This document shows, piece by piece, positions 55,094-64,000 of a stretch of 64,000 nt of DNA. The position numbers and the translations under genes were made by a program. This stretch comes from Lentisphaerota bacterium (lineage in GTDB: Bacteria > Verrucomicrobiota > Lentisphaeria > Victivallales > Victivallaceae): positions 27,846 through 91,845 of the forward strand of contig SUWF01000006.1 in assembly GCA_015061575.1 (NCBI GenBank). The letters run 5' to 3'. The first letter of the stretch is position 1; each line of letters opens with the position of its first letter. The notes under the pieces were generated by a model, which saw nothing but the letters and a program-made list of their open reading frames with translations, was not told the origin of the DNA and did no database searches.

Positions 55094-55608
55094 GCAAAAA
55101 ACGTATATATATTGGCAAATATCTGCTGATAACCGGCGTGGTTCTGCTGGCACTGGCAGCTTATTTGATTTGGAACCTTACGCAGGAACGGCGGGACGAA
55201 GTGCGCATCAAAAATCTTTTGTACACGCTGGCAGCGGATCTGAGCAAAACCTCCGATGAAAGTGCCGCTACTGCTTTGCTCAAAGTCAGGGGCGTTACCG
55301 GAGCTTTTGCCGACCCCATGCTCTTTGCCATGGATCATTACGCCCAGGGCAGCTATGACCGGGAACGGCTCCTGGCCAGCGTTACCCGCTACCGCACCAC
55401 CATTGCGCAGGCGCAGGTAACTGCCGATGATGTGGTAATAAAAATCACCGCTCCGGAGGCGGCCAGCGGATACTTTTCCGGTAAATTTTCCGGCACGCTG
55501 AAAAACGGCATGAGCGATAAAATCATCAAAGATATTGACGTTGAATTTATCAAAATCGACGGCAAGTGGAAGATAAAATCCCTGAAATTCTCCAACGTTC
55601 TACACTAA
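55090..55608 (+). CDS. Small anchored protein of unknown function
   Basis: A 172-residue protein that I cannot name. It has one N-terminal membrane helix (YLLITGVVLLALAAYLIWNL), then a predicted soluble alpha+beta domain ending in VEFIKIDGKWKIKSLKFSNV, a strand-strand ending that recalls the NTF2-like/SnoaL-like fold. Most of the protein is therefore periplasmic or surface-facing. Start and stop couple it tightly to rng (ATGA overlap), and aroA follows after 12 bases. The close packing suggests constant co-expression, not a shared pathway. Confidence 0.7.
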   Translation: MSKKRIYIGKYLLITGVVLLALAAYLIWNLTQERRDEVRIKNLLYTLAADLSKTSDESAATALLKVRGVTGAFADPMLFAMDHYAQGSYDRERLLASVTRYRTTIAQAQVTADDVVIKITAPEAASGYFSGKFSGTLKNGMSDKIIKDIDVEFIKIDGKWKIKSLKFSNVLH

Positions 55609-55620
55609 GGCTTTTACATT

Positions 55621-56913
55621 ATGATATTGCAGATCGATCCATCGAAAGTCGCCGGAACTGTTGCCGTCCCCGGCAGCAAATCCCACACCATCCGCGCGAT
55701 TGCCGGAGCTTTGCTGGCTGACGGCAAAAGCATTGTCCGTTCGCCGCTGCTGAGCGACGATACTGCCAGCACCCTCAACGCCGCTATCGCGCTGGGGGCC
55801 CGGGTGGAAAAATTTGCCGACCGCTGGGAGATAACCGGCTGCGCCGGCAAGCTGCAGACGCCAGCGCAAGTGCTGGATATGGGCAACTCCGGAACCGGTT
55901 TGCGGATGCTGACCGCTGCCGCCGCATTAGCCGATGGCGAAGTGGCTTTTACCGGTGATGCGTCGCTCTGCAACCGGGGCATGAAGCCATTGCTGGAGGC
56001 GTTGCGGATCTTGAATGTGCAAGTTAAAGCCGCTCCGGGCGACCATGCTCCGCTGAGCGTGCAAGGCCCGCTCAATGGCGGCAAAACCTTTGTTGAAGCA
56101 CTTTGCTCGCAATATTTGAGTGCGCTGTTGTTTGCGGCGCCCTGCATCAAATCCGGTTCGCTGGAAATCGTGGTCACGGAGCTTTCGGAAGAGCCCTATG
56201 TGGAAATAACGCTGAATTGGCTGCGCAAGCTGGGTGCAAAATTCACGGCCTCAGCGGATTTGAAACACTTTGTCATCCCCGCAGCGCAAACGCTGCAAAG
56301 CTTCGACAGTGTGATCCCGGCGGACTTTTCCACGGCGGCTTTTCCGTTGGGGGCGGGCATCATTGCCGGACAAACTGGCGGCGTAGTGATCAAAAATCTG
56401 GATTTTACTGACGCTCAGGGCGATAAAGCGGTTTTTGGCATGTTGGAAAAATTGGGCGCCCATCTGCAGTACAACAGCGATAATTCAGTTACGGTCTATC
56501 CGGGCAAATTGACTTCCGGCACTCTGGATCTGGGCCAGACTCCGGATGCGCTGCCGCTGCTGGCTGCCGTGGCCGCCGTCAGCGCAGGCTCCACTATCAC
56601 GCTGGGCAACGCAGCGCAGGCCCGCAACAAAGAAACCGATCGCATTGCCTGCATGACTCGTGAATTGCGCAAAATGGGTGCGATCATCGAAGAAAAACCC
56701 GATGCCATGATCATTACCGGTACGCAGCTGCACGGCGCAACGGTGGACAGCTGCAAGGATCACCGGCTGGCCATGGCGTTGGCTGTAGCGGCCCTGGCGG
56801 CAGATTCGCCGACCAGAATATTGGATGCGGAATCCTGTGCGGTGACTTATCCGGACTTCATCCGGGACTTCCGGCAGTTGGGAGCGGCTTTCTGCATTCA
56901 GGATCAATGCTGA
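55621..56913 (+). CDS. aroA: 3-phosphoshikimate 1-carboxyvinyltransferase (EPSP synthase)
   Basis: A 430-residue enzyme of the shikimate pathway, joining phosphoenolpyruvate to shikimate-3-phosphate. It starts with VPGSKSHTIRAIAGALLADG (Lys and Ser of the substrate site), then LLSDDTASTLNAA, MGNSGTGLRMLTAAAALADG, GDASLCNRGMKPLLEAL, SEEPYVEITLNWL and RNKETDRIACMTRELRKMG. In the phosphoenolpyruvate loop the Gly that aligns with G96 of E. coli is kept, but the P101 position reads Met, and the usual R-P pair reads R-G in CNRGM. The length is normal. Its last 10 bases overlap the end of the opposing glycosyltransferase gene. Confidence 0.94.
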   Translation: MILQIDPSKVAGTVAVPGSKSHTIRAIAGALLADGKSIVRSPLLSDDTASTLNAAIALGARVEKFADRWEITGCAGKLQTPAQVLDMGNSGTGLRMLTAAAALADGEVAFTGDASLCNRGMKPLLEALRILNVQVKAAPGDHAPLSVQGPLNGGKTFVEALCSQYLSALLFAAPCIKSGSLEIVVTELSEEPYVEITLNWLRKLGAKFTASADLKHFVIPAAQTLQSFDSVIPADFSTAAFPLGAGIIAGQTGGVVIKNLDFTDAQGDKAVFGMLEKLGAHLQYNSDNSVTVYPGKLTSGTLDLGQTPDALPLLAAVAAVSAGSTITLGNAAQARNKETDRIACMTRELRKMGAIIEEKPDAMIITGTQLHGATVDSCKDHRLAMALAVAALAADSPTRILDAESCAVTYPDFIRDFRQLGAAFCIQDQC

Positions 56914-58538
56914 TTACCCGGCACTATTTGATAAAAGCTGATGACGCCGGAAAGTTTTTCCGGCAGTTTTTCGTAATTGCGCTGCCGGAGCGCTCCGGGC
57001 GCAATATACCAGCAGCCTGACCATAAACGGCGGTTATCCGGCAGTTCAGCGCCGCAGAAAAAGCAATTCAAAAGCAATATATCGCTTTTATTGAACACCA
57101 GCTCCTGCAAAGATTTGCTGTAGCTTTGGAACGTACTCTTGCTCAACATCAAATGCAGTACGGCAATCAGCGGCCGGTCGGCGGGAAAGTCACCGGTCAC
57201 TTTTTGCAGCGTATATTCTGTAGTTGGCATGGAACCGAGTTTGCCCAACTTGCCGGGAAACGGCAGCGGCAGATTTTTTTCCGCAAAAGTTTCGTCAGCA
57301 CCGCTGATGACACTGTTCCGGTTGATCAGCAGCAGCGTGCGTTGTAACGATTGATCCTGCAAAGAATTACTGTAATATTCAGCCGCCTTCCCCTGACTGT
57401 TCCACAACACCGGATAACTGTCCCCGGCTGGATAGATGATCAGCGTGCCGGACGGAATTTTTTCCACCTCGGCCAACAGCGGATAATAATTGGGTAATTT
57501 CCACAACGGCAGCTGATAAACATAACTGCCCGCACTCAAAAGTATTGCCGCCAGCGTTATAATTTTGCGCTTACTGCCGCTGTTCGCCAAGCGGGCGTAA
57601 ATTCCGGCAAAACCGATCGCCCCGTAAAACGCCGCCAGCACCGTCAAAGGCAGATAGACCCGGGCACCGCCGCCGTTGGTGAAACATGCCGAAAGAAAAA
57701 TCAGCAGCAGCGCCGCCGCCAACCCCCAAGAGTTTTTGCGCTGACACCAAATGCCCCAAAGCGTAAACGGCAATACGCCGCCGGGCAGCACCCAATACAG
57801 CGTTTCGCCCAGCCAGCAGAAAAATTCCCGGCTGCCGGAAAGAGCTGTTCCCCACTTGCGGGCCGCCATCAAACCGTGGTAATTAAGCAGGATATAAAGC
57901 AAGGCCAGCACCCCGGCCAGCACGATCACGCCCGCTCCGGATACATTTTTCACTCCCCACTTTTTATAATTCCAAAGTATCAGCACAATACCCGCCAGAT
58001 AGAGCGAACTGGTCGGCAGCGTGATCATGGCGCAACTGCTGCCCAACACGATCAGCAGCGAAAATATCCAGCGGCGTTTTTTACTTAAATCCTTTTCCTG
58101 CAAAGCAATTATGCCGTAAGCAAAAAGCAGCAGAAAAAATATTTGCAAACTGTATCCCCGGGCCTGCATACTGAACACGACCAACGGCGCATTGATGCTC
58201 ATAAACACCATGCCCATCCATGCCGCCACCTGCCCGTAAAAGCGTTTGAGCATTATCCCCACCAGCGCAATACTGCCCAGATTGGCCAGCAGATTGGGCA
58301 GCCGGATAAATTCCACCGGCGGATCAAAACTGGCAATGAATTTGATCAAGATACTGTTCAGCGGGTGATTGTTGGGCAGCTCCAGATCAAACAGCAGCTG
58401 CCGGATCTTCAACGGTGCAAAATTGCTCAATGTCCAGATTTCGTCGTAAGCCAGCGAACTGAAAAATTCCGGCAATCGCAGCAGAAATGCCAGCAAAAAT
58501 ATGGCAATTACAATGCGGGAAGCTGAAATTTTTTCCAT
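56904..58538 (-). CDS. Membrane glycosyltransferase of the PMT/ArnT (GT-C) type
   Basis: A 544-residue protein. The first hydrophobic segment is followed by LPEFFSSLAYDEIWTLSNFA, in which the Asp-Glu of the first outer loop is the catalytic motif of GT-C enzymes. RLPNLLANLGSIALVGIMLK and ISINAPLVVFSMQARGYSLQ-like sequence (here MSINAPLVVFSMQARGYSLQ) are typical of the family (PMT_2, PF13231). About ten to eleven helices are followed by a ~150-residue soluble domain. Such enzymes move a sugar from a polyprenyl-phosphate donor to lipid A or proteins outside the membrane. It is the last gene of the secDF run, 3 bases after ispG, which helps make polyprenyl precursors. Confidence 0.82.
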   Translation of the reverse strand: MEKISASRIVIAIFLLAFLLRLPEFFSSLAYDEIWTLSNFAPLKIRQLLFDLELPNNHPLNSILIKFIASFDPPVEFIRLPNLLANLGSIALVGIMLKRFYGQVAAWMGMVFMSINAPLVVFSMQARGYSLQIFFLLLFAYGIIALQEKDLSKKRRWIFSLLIVLGSSCAMITLPTSSLYLAGIVLILWNYKKWGVKNVSGAGVIVLAGVLALLYILLNYHGLMAARKWGTALSGSREFFCWLGETLYWVLPGGVLPFTLWGIWCQRKNSWGLAAALLLIFLSACFTNGGGARVYLPLTVLAAFYGAIGFAGIYARLANSGSKRKIITLAAILLSAGSYVYQLPLWKLPNYYPLLAEVEKIPSGTLIIYPAGDSYPVLWNSQGKAAEYYSNSLQDQSLQRTLLLINRNSVISGADETFAEKNLPLPFPGKLGKLGSMPTTEYTLQKVTGDFPADRPLIAVLHLMLSKSTFQSYSKSLQELVFNKSDILLLNCFFCGAELPDNRRLWSGCWYIAPGALRQRNYEKLPEKLSGVISFYQIVPGNQH

Positions 58539-58541
58539 AAT

Positions 58542-59636
58542 TTATTCCCAGACGGTGTTTTCCCGGATAAGCTTTTCCAATGCTTCAAAACCTGCGCTTT
58601 CGCTCAAAGTCGCCTCGATCTGCCCTTTGCGGAACAGCACAACTTTGCCATCGCCGCCGGCAATACCCAAATCGGCATCTTTAGCTTCGCCGGGGCCGTT
58701 GACCACACAGCCCATAACGGCGATTTTTTTCAGCTGGATGCGCCCCTTTTCGGCCTTGATACGGTTGATGAGAGCTTCGACCTTTTCGGCCAATTCCACC
58801 AGATTTATCCGGGTACGGCCGCAGGTGGGACAAGCCACCAGATCCGGCGCAGCGGAGCGCAGCCCCACGCTTTCCAATATCCGCAAAGCAGCAATCACCT
58901 CCTGCTCGGGATCCGCTGTAAGACTGACCCGGATAGTGTTGCCGATATTATCCAGCAGCAACGCTCCGATCCCGGCGGCACTTTTGACAATGCCCCGTGC
59001 GGGCGTACCGGCTTCGGTAACTCCCACATGCAGCGGATAATCCGCCCGGGCGGCAAATTTGCGGTACGCCTTGACCGTCGCCGGTACGCTGGAGGCTTTG
59101 AGCGATACTTTGATATTGCGCACGCCGTAATGTTCAAACGCCGCCGCCTGCTGCAGCACCGATTGCACCAACGCCTCGCTTAAAAGTTCATCGTGTTCAG
59201 CAGCACTGGCCGCATTGAGGTGATGGATAAACTCTTTGGGCAGACTGCCGGAATTGGCTCCCACCCGCACCGGCACATTGTATTGCAGCAGCGCTTCGGC
59301 CACGGCTTTAACTGCGTCGTCGCCCCCCAGATTGCCGGGGTTGACCCGCACTGCCGCGGCTCCGTTGGCAATGGCGGCGACCGCCAGACGGTGATCAAAG
59401 TGTATATCGGCGATCACCGGGATCGGTGATGCTTCGGTAATGGGCTTAAAAGCTTCTGCCGCCGCCATATCCGGTACGGCCAGCCGGATGATTTCGCACC
59501 CGGCCGCCGCCAGACGGTGGATCTGCTGCAAAGTTTGCTCAACATCCGCCGTTGGCGTATTGCACATGGACTGCACACTTACCGGCGCATTGCCGCCGAC
59601 GGCCACGGATCCGATATTTATTACACGGGTAGTCAT
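58542..59636 (-). CDS. ispG: 4-hydroxy-3-methylbut-2-enyl diphosphate synthase
   Basis: A 364-residue iron-sulfur enzyme of the MEP isoprenoid pathway that turns methylerythritol cyclodiphosphate into HMBPP. The N-terminal TIM barrel has GGNAPVSVQSMCNTPTADVE, IPVIADIHFDHRLAVAAIAN and AVRVNPGNLGG. The C-terminal part has the 4Fe-4S ligands in LVACPTCGRTRINL and VMGCVVNGPGEAKDADLGIA. This is the short bacterial form, without the plant-type insert. Start and upstream stop are 8 bases apart, so it is co-transcribed with rseP. Dxr, two genes upstream, starts the same pathway. Confidence 0.96.
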   Translation of the reverse strand: MTTRVINIGSVAVGGNAPVSVQSMCNTPTADVEQTLQQIHRLAAAGCEIIRLAVPDMAAAEAFKPITEASPIPVIADIHFDHRLAVAAIANGAAAVRVNPGNLGGDDAVKAVAEALLQYNVPVRVGANSGSLPKEFIHHLNAASAAEHDELLSEALVQSVLQQAAAFEHYGVRNIKVSLKASSVPATVKAYRKFAARADYPLHVGVTEAGTPARGIVKSAAGIGALLLDNIGNTIRVSLTADPEQEVIAALRILESVGLRSAAPDLVACPTCGRTRINLVELAEKVEALINRIKAEKGRIQLKKIAVMGCVVNGPGEAKDADLGIAGGDGKVVLFRKGQIEATLSESAGFEALEKLIRENTVWE

Positions 59637-59644
59637 TTTTTTAC

Positions 59645-61327
59645 TCAGGGGTTAGCTTTTTCGCTGCTGGGAGCTGGATCCTGAATTTTTTTGTGTACCG
59701 ATTCCGGCAGCAGCCGCAGCACATCCATGTAAGTAACATAGAGCATCAGCAAGATCAAAGATGCCACAAAAATATAGCTCAGGATCTTAACAGCGATCAC
59801 CGGGATCGGCCGCCGGAAGATCATTTCGATCAACGACATAAATACATGCCCGCCATCAAGCACCGGCAGCGGCAGCAAGTTGAAGATCGCCAGCGCAAAA
59901 CTGATGATCACCACAAAGTAAAGTCCCATCGCCGGAGATAGCTGCACCGAACGGTAAAGCACCGCCGCCATACCAATAGGCCCGGACATGTTGCGTGCTG
60001 AAATATTGCTCTGTTTTTCGGTCATACCCAGCGTATTGCCCAATCTTACGGCCATGCTGCGGAGGCTTTTGGCGGTAAGTTCGATCAGACTGGTGAACTG
60101 CTGAAACGGATTGGGGTAGTCACGCAGCATGAATTTGACCCCGATCGAGCGGGGACGCACTGCTTTGGCGTGGGTTTCAAAGGTAAGTTCCTGACCGTTA
60201 CGCAATACGGTAACGGTGAATTTTTCGCCCTTTTTGGCCTGCACGCTGTCGGCAAACTCCTGAAAAACCTTAACTGGTTTGCCGTCAAATTTGATGATTT
60301 TATCGTGCGGCAGCAAACCGGAATACTGCGCCGGAAAATCTTTGAAGATACCCACGATCTCCAACTGGGGCGTCAGCGATACACCTGTGTAATACTGGGT
60401 CAGAAAATCCAACTCATCCGGCAGATCCACTGCCTGCACTGTTACGGTGTATTCCTCGTTGTTTTCAGCCCGGCGCATCCGCAAGGTCAAAGGTTTATCG
60501 CCATAGTAATTGATGTAATTCTGCACCATAATGAAGTGTTCGCAGGCCATATCGTTGATCGCCAGCAGCTGATCGCCGGGCTTGATGCCGGCCTTTTCGG
60601 CCACCGAATTGCGTTCCGGGTGGAATTCGATCGGGATCCGGGGAGTGAAAAACGGATAGGCCGTCTTTTCCACCGCCATCATTTTGGGGTTGACTGCCGG
60701 CAGATATTTGATCTTTCTGACTTCGCCTTTGCGCTCAATTTCCAGCTCAACTTCGCCGATATTAGTCAGGATCTCCACCACAAAATCCTTCCACGCCAAA
60801 TGGAAACTTTTGCCGTTGATCCGGGTGATACGGTCGCCAACCCGCAGACCGGCCCGGTATTCGGGACTGTCTTCTTCAATGGTCGCTACTTCCACACTCC
60901 GCATCTTGGGCGTATCCTGCGGAATACCCACGATCCACACCACGCAGCCCAGCAGCAAGCCGAAAATGATGTTGCAAATCGGCCCGGCCGCCGCTGTCAG
61001 CAACCGGTCAAGCGGTTTGGCAGGAGGTAATTCGGTACCGTCGGCAGCTTTGGGCTGTTCGGTGGCCACATCCACCTGCGGCAGTTCCACATAACCGCCC
61101 AGCGGCAGACAGCCGATGCGGTATTCCACGCCGTTGATCTTTTTGGCCCAGATCTTTTTGAACCCGATCGAAAAGGCATCCACATGCAAACCACGCCAGC
61201 GGGCCACCAGAAAATGCCCCAGCTCATGCACGAATATACACATGCCGAAAAAGAACACCACAAATACAACTGAGCCGATCACCCCCAAGGTATCCAGCAC
61301 CCAGTTCAGCAAATACTCATAATCCAT
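59645..61327 (-). CDS. rseP: Site-2 intramembrane metalloprotease RseP with three PDZ-like domains
   Basis: A 560-residue protein, longer than the usual ~450. The zinc motif lies in FFGMCIFVHELGHFLVARWR (H-E-x-x-H) near residue 30, and the third ligand is in NLLPLPVLDGGHVFMSL (about 490). Between them are three PDZ-like domains: GLRVGDRITRINGKSF (about 160), AGIKPGDQLLAINDMAC (about 245) and YSGLLPHDKIIKFDGKPVKV (about 335). RseP normally has two; the extra one explains the length. It cleaves membrane-bound anti-sigma factors and leftover signal peptides. An AGGAG lies 11 bases before the ATG. Confidence 0.93.
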   Translation of the reverse strand: MDYEYLLNWVLDTLGVIGSVVFVVFFFGMCIFVHELGHFLVARWRGLHVDAFSIGFKKIWAKKINGVEYRIGCLPLGGYVELPQVDVATEQPKAADGTELPPAKPLDRLLTAAAGPICNIIFGLLLGCVVWIVGIPQDTPKMRSVEVATIEEDSPEYRAGLRVGDRITRINGKSFHLAWKDFVVEILTNIGEVELEIERKGEVRKIKYLPAVNPKMMAVEKTAYPFFTPRIPIEFHPERNSVAEKAGIKPGDQLLAINDMACEHFIMVQNYINYYGDKPLTLRMRRAENNEEYTVTVQAVDLPDELDFLTQYYTGVSLTPQLEIVGIFKDFPAQYSGLLPHDKIIKFDGKPVKVFQEFADSVQAKKGEKFTVTVLRNGQELTFETHAKAVRPRSIGVKFMLRDYPNPFQQFTSLIELTAKSLRSMAVRLGNTLGMTEKQSNISARNMSGPIGMAAVLYRSVQLSPAMGLYFVVIISFALAIFNLLPLPVLDGGHVFMSLIEMIFRRPIPVIAVKILSYIFVASLILLMLYVTYMDVLRLLPESVHKKIQDPAPSSEKANP

Positions 61328-61372
61328 AAATTTATCTTCTCCTGTTGTCGGATCTTTATCAATTTGAGCCAG

Positions 61373-62539
61373 TTAAATTTTATTTTGACGGATAAATTCT
61401 TCCGCAGCGATCCGGGCTTCCCGATCGGCAGCCAATGCCGTTTCCAGCGAATCAAGTTTTACGGCATTGTGTTTATCCATAACCTGTTCCACGCAGCGCC
61501 AAATCTGCGGCAGCGTGATCGCTTCATTGCAAAACGCCTGCACAGCAACTTCGTTGGCCGCATTCATCACTGCAGGCATCGTACCTCCGGCGGCCAAGGC
61601 TGCAAATGCTATATCCAAACTGGGATATTTCTTCCGATCCGGCGGCAAAAAAGTCAGCTGCCCGATCTTGCGCCAATCCAAGCGCTCCAGATTGCCCTCG
61701 CAGCGTTCCGGATAAGTCATGGCGTATTGAATGGCAAAACGCATATCCGGCTGCGAAAGCTGCGCCATGATCGCCCCATCGCTGAACTCCACCATAGAGT
61801 GGATCAAACTCTGCGGATGGATGACTACTTCCAGCTGCTCATTGCGGACTTGAAAAAGCCGGCTGGCTTCCACGATTTCCAACGCTTTATTCATCAATGT
61901 GGCTGAATCGATCGTCACTTTGCTGCCCATCGACCACACCGGGTGAGCTAATGCGTCCTGCCAGGAGGCGGCGGCCATCTTTTCGCAGCTCCAATCCCGG
62001 AACGCTCCGCCGGAGGCAGTCAGGATGATCTTGCTGACTTCCGGATGACTTCCGCCTTTTAAACACTGAAATATCGCACTGTGTTCACTGTCTACCGGAA
62101 TGATTTCGCCGTGGCCGCCGGATAATATTGCATTGACCAGATCGCCCGCCATGACCATAACTTCTTTGCTGGCCAACGCCACACGTTTATTGGCCTGCAA
62201 TGCCGCCAGCACCGGCAGCAATCCACCGGTACCGACAATGGCGCAAACTACAATGTCCACATCTTCCTGCGTGACCATATCCACCAGCGCCTGCACGCCG
62301 CAGCGGCAAGTAAAATCCTCCGGCAACAGCGATTCCAGCTGCTGTTGAGCTGCGGCATCGGCCACCACCAGATTGCGGCATTTGAATTTTACCGCCTGTT
62401 CCGCCAACAGTTCCACGCTGTTTTTGACGGCCAGACCAGTTACTTCAAAACGGTCACTTAAAGTTTCCAGCACCCGCATCGTGTTCTTGCCGATCGAACC
62501 GGAAGAACCGAGCACTACAACCTTTTTCTTCATAGTCAT
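61373..62539 (-). CDS. dxr: 1-deoxy-D-xylulose 5-phosphate reductoisomerase
   Basis: A 388-residue NADPH enzyme making methylerythritol phosphate, the first committed step of the MEP pathway. It has KVVVLGSSGSIGKNTMRVLE (nucleotide site), ALASKEVMVMAGDLVNA, IPVDSEHSAIFQCL (metal ligand Asp/Glu), ILTASGGAFRDW, HPVWSMGSKVTIDSATLMNK and HPQSLIHSMVEFSDGAIMAQ. Length is typical. An alternative ATG lies two codons later (MKKKVVV); neither has a clear ribosome-binding site. It lies 45 bases before rseP and after the hairpin behind secDF. Confidence 0.96.
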   Translation of the reverse strand: MTMKKKVVVLGSSGSIGKNTMRVLETLSDRFEVTGLAVKNSVELLAEQAVKFKCRNLVVADAAAQQQLESLLPEDFTCRCGVQALVDMVTQEDVDIVVCAIVGTGGLLPVLAALQANKRVALASKEVMVMAGDLVNAILSGGHGEIIPVDSEHSAIFQCLKGGSHPEVSKIILTASGGAFRDWSCEKMAAASWQDALAHPVWSMGSKVTIDSATLMNKALEIVEASRLFQVRNEQLEVVIHPQSLIHSMVEFSDGAIMAQLSQPDMRFAIQYAMTYPERCEGNLERLDWRKIGQLTFLPPDRKKYPSLDIAFAALAAGGTMPAVMNAANEVAVQAFCNEAITLPQIWRCVEQVMDKHNAVKLDSLETALAADREARIAAEEFIRQNKI

Positions 62540-62568
62540 TCAACAAATATCTGACAGTTATTACACAC

Positions 62569-62614
62569 ATCGAACCGGTCGGATCAGCAGCAGTGCCGAT
62601 CCGGCTGGTTCGAT
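62569..62614. other. Large interrupted hairpin between secDF and dxr
   Basis: ATCGAACC (62569-62576) pairs with GGTTCGAT (62607-62614), and CGGATC with GATCCG inside, around a 12-base loop with a 3-base internal mismatch. On the minus strand no T-run follows, so full termination is doubtful. It may set the ratio of secDF to dxr-rseP-ispG message. The GGTTCGA arm resembles a tRNA T-arm only by chance. Confidence 0.5.
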
Positions 62615-62657
62615 AAACTCAATTGGATTTTTTATCTGACAGCATCCTGCCGCCAGT

Positions 62658-64000
62658 TTATTCTTCGACTACTTTGGCTTCGTCAAAGTTGGTATCGCTT
62701 TCCCGGATGCCAACAACTTTGCGGTGCCACAAAGCCACGATCGGGCTGGCAATAAAGACTGACGAATAAGTACCGATGATCACCCCAAGCAGCATCAGCA
62801 GCACAAAGTCACTGATCGCAACCCCGCCGAAAATCAGCAGCATCAGCACCGCCAACGCCGTGGTAATACTGGTCAGCAGTGTACGGTTGAGCGTCTGATT
62901 GATACTGCCGTTGATGATCGCAGCATAGCTCTTGCCGGACTTGGCACGCAAATCTTCCCGGATACGGTCAAAAATAACGATCGTATCGTTGATTGAGTAA
63001 CCAATGGTGGTCAGCACCGCTGCAATGACCGCCAGCGAGATCTGGCGATCCAGCAGCAGGAAGATCCCCAACGCCACGATCACGTCATGCACCAGGGCAA
63101 TGATCCCCGCCATAGCGTAGGCAAATTCGTAACGCAAAGATATGTAAAGCACCATGCCAATAACGCTGAACAACAGCGCTATCACAGCGGACTTGCTGAA
63201 TTCAGCACCGATCAAACCGCCCACAGTATTTTCCTGCGCGCCGGAGAGCTGCAGCTTGCTGAATTTTTTATTGAGGATATTCTGAATACGGGCTCCCGGG
63301 GTAACGTTATTTTCGATCCCCGATTCCCGCACCATGATTTCCAGTTTGTTGCCGTCCGCACTGCCGGTACTGCTCTTGTAGGCAATACGGGCATTGACAA
63401 AACCGTTGGCGTTCAAGGTATCAGCCAGCTGCTGCTGCGGAACAGCTTCTTTGTAGTTGAATATAACCACCGAACCGCCCGACAGATCCACGCCGAACAT
63501 ATCTTTGTTCTTAACGCCCATCAAAACCAGACTGCCGATGATCAGCAATCCGGAAACTGCAAAGGCGATCTTGCGGCAGCCCAGGAAGTTGAAATCCGGA
63601 TTTTTGAGCAGCTGGTGCATAGGCAGTTTCTTCAAGCCCAGACGCAGCAGATAATCAAAGATCAAACGGGTCACAAACAACGCCGTGAACAAACTCGTAA
63701 GAATACCCACGCAAAGCGTTACCGCAAAACCCTTGATCGCGCCGGTACCGGCCCAGTAGAGGATCAAACCGGTCAGAAGCGTGGTCAGGTTGGCATCCAG
63801 CACCGCACTCAAGGCCTTGCTGTAGCCGCTGTCCACGGCCGTAGCTAAAGTTTTGCCGTTGTTGAGTTCTTCCCGGATACGTTCAAAGACCAGCACGTTG
63901 GCGTCTACTGCCATACCGATGGTCAGCACTATCCCGGCAATACCCGGCAGAGTCAGCGTGGCATCAAACGCCGCCAGCGCACCCAGCACCAGGATCACGT
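62658..64000 (-). CDS. secDF: SecD-SecF fusion protein translocase subunit (N-terminal part outside window)
   Basis: The frame remains open to the window edge, so the protein begins beyond it; 447 C-terminal residues are visible. The first part is the end of SecD ([20 protein letters not shown], then [20 protein letters not shown]) and the second is a whole SecF ([59 protein letters not shown] and [20 protein letters not shown]). The two halves are joined without a stop, as in the fused SecDF of several phyla. It uses the proton gradient to pull secreted proteins through SecYEG. It leads the minus-strand run into dxr. Confidence 0.95.
   Translation of the reverse strand, partial: VILVLGALAAFDATLTLPGIAGIVLTIGMAVDANVLVFERIREELNNGKTLATAVDSGYSKALSAVLDANLTTLLTGLILYWAGTGAIKGFAVTLCVGILTSLFTALFVTRLIFDYLLRLGLKKLPMHQLLKNPDFNFLGCRKIAFAVSGLLIIGSLVLMGVKNKDMFGVDLSGGSVVIFNYKEAVPQQQLADTLNANGFVNARIAYKSSTGSADGNKLEIMVRESGIENNVTPGARIQNILNKKFSKLQLSGAQENTVGGLIGAEFSKSAVIALLFSVIGMVLYISLRYEFAYAMAGIIALVHDVIVALGIFLLLDRQISLAVIAAVLTTIGYSINDTIVIFDRIREDLRAKSGKSYAAIINGSINQTLNRTLLTSITTALAVLMLLIFGGVAISDFVLLMLLGVIIGTYSSVFIASPIVALWHRKVVGIRESDTNFDEAKVVEE

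Noticed and set aside
53699..55153. 484-codon minus-strand frame opposite rng
   Set aside because: RNase G motifs on the plus strand are unmistakable; the reverse frame is a by-product.
62569..62614. Possible tRNA because of a GGTTCGAT arm
   Set aside because: The arm pairs with a distant perfect complement to form one long hairpin; there is no acceptor stem, anticodon arm or D-arm at the right spacing.

Overview
The window reads as one chromosomal stretch of a Lentisphaerota (Victivallales-like) bacterium. This is inferred from gene style, not from a marker gene. The pointers are three DUF1559-type pseudopilins built on the [24 protein letters not shown] core, very large secreted or multidomain carbohydrate-active proteins, a kinase fused to a formylglycine-enzyme-like domain, and moderately GC-rich genes separated by AT-rich promoters. 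No rRNA, tRNA, insertion sequence or CRISPR array was seen. Both edges cut a gene: a CBM9/DUF4091-type hydrolase at the left and secDF at the right.

Layout. (1) 1-3031: end of a carbohydrate-active gene plus a coupled sialate-O-acetylesterase-like gene. (2) 9265-3090, minus strand: an apparent four-gene operon of a small membrane protein, an anchored coiled-coil protein, a transmembrane Ser/Thr kinase with a SUMF1-like domain, and a polysaccharide pyruvyl transferase. (3) 9407-12517: LptF/LptG-family permease and a membrane-anchored solute-binding protein. (4) 13803-12550, minus: an orphan phage-type terminase large subunit. (5) 13889-22876: an eight-gene run of metK, an adenosine-kinase-like PfkB kinase, a CaCA exchanger, a DMT transporter, a GH43 protein, cdaA, cdaR and an RsmB-like methyltransferase, ended by a hairpin terminator. 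(6) 22973-29957 and 29994-36545: two consecutive modules with the same order, GntR-type regulator, pseudopilin, giant secreted hydrolase; the first also carries a GPH sugar transporter. (7) 36566-37527: a third pseudopilin with its own promoter and terminator and a double palindrome in its leader codons. (8) 37528-39790: an AAA/PD-(D/E)XK gene between AT-rich flanks that hold gene scraps. (9) 39727-51931: a SWIM-SNF2 helicase followed by recC-recB-recD. (10) 52376-51894, minus: folK. (11) 52394-56913: fmt, rng, a small anchored protein and aroA, tightly coupled. (12) 64000-56904, minus: secDF, dxr, rseP, ispG and a membrane glycosyltransferase.

How the genes fit together. The metK run joins S-adenosylmethionine supply, adenosine salvage, c-di-AMP synthesis and an rRNA methyltransferase on what looks like one transcript. 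The two regulator-pseudopilin-hydrolase modules look like substrate-induced glycan-degradation loci in which a type II/IV-pilin-like surface subunit is co-expressed with a secreted enzyme. RecBCD gives double-strand-break repair. The minus-strand block at the right links isoprenoid synthesis (dxr, ispG) with membrane proteolysis (rseP) and export (secDF).

Seven sigma-70-like promoters were found by eye, all with a TTGNNN box and a 17-base spacer. Several start codons were moved inward from the longest open frame using ribosome-binding sites. The strongest candidates for something not yet described are the paired modules with their pseudopilins lacking Gly at -1, the double-palindrome leader, the kinase/coiled-coil/membrane-protein operon, and the isolated terminase.
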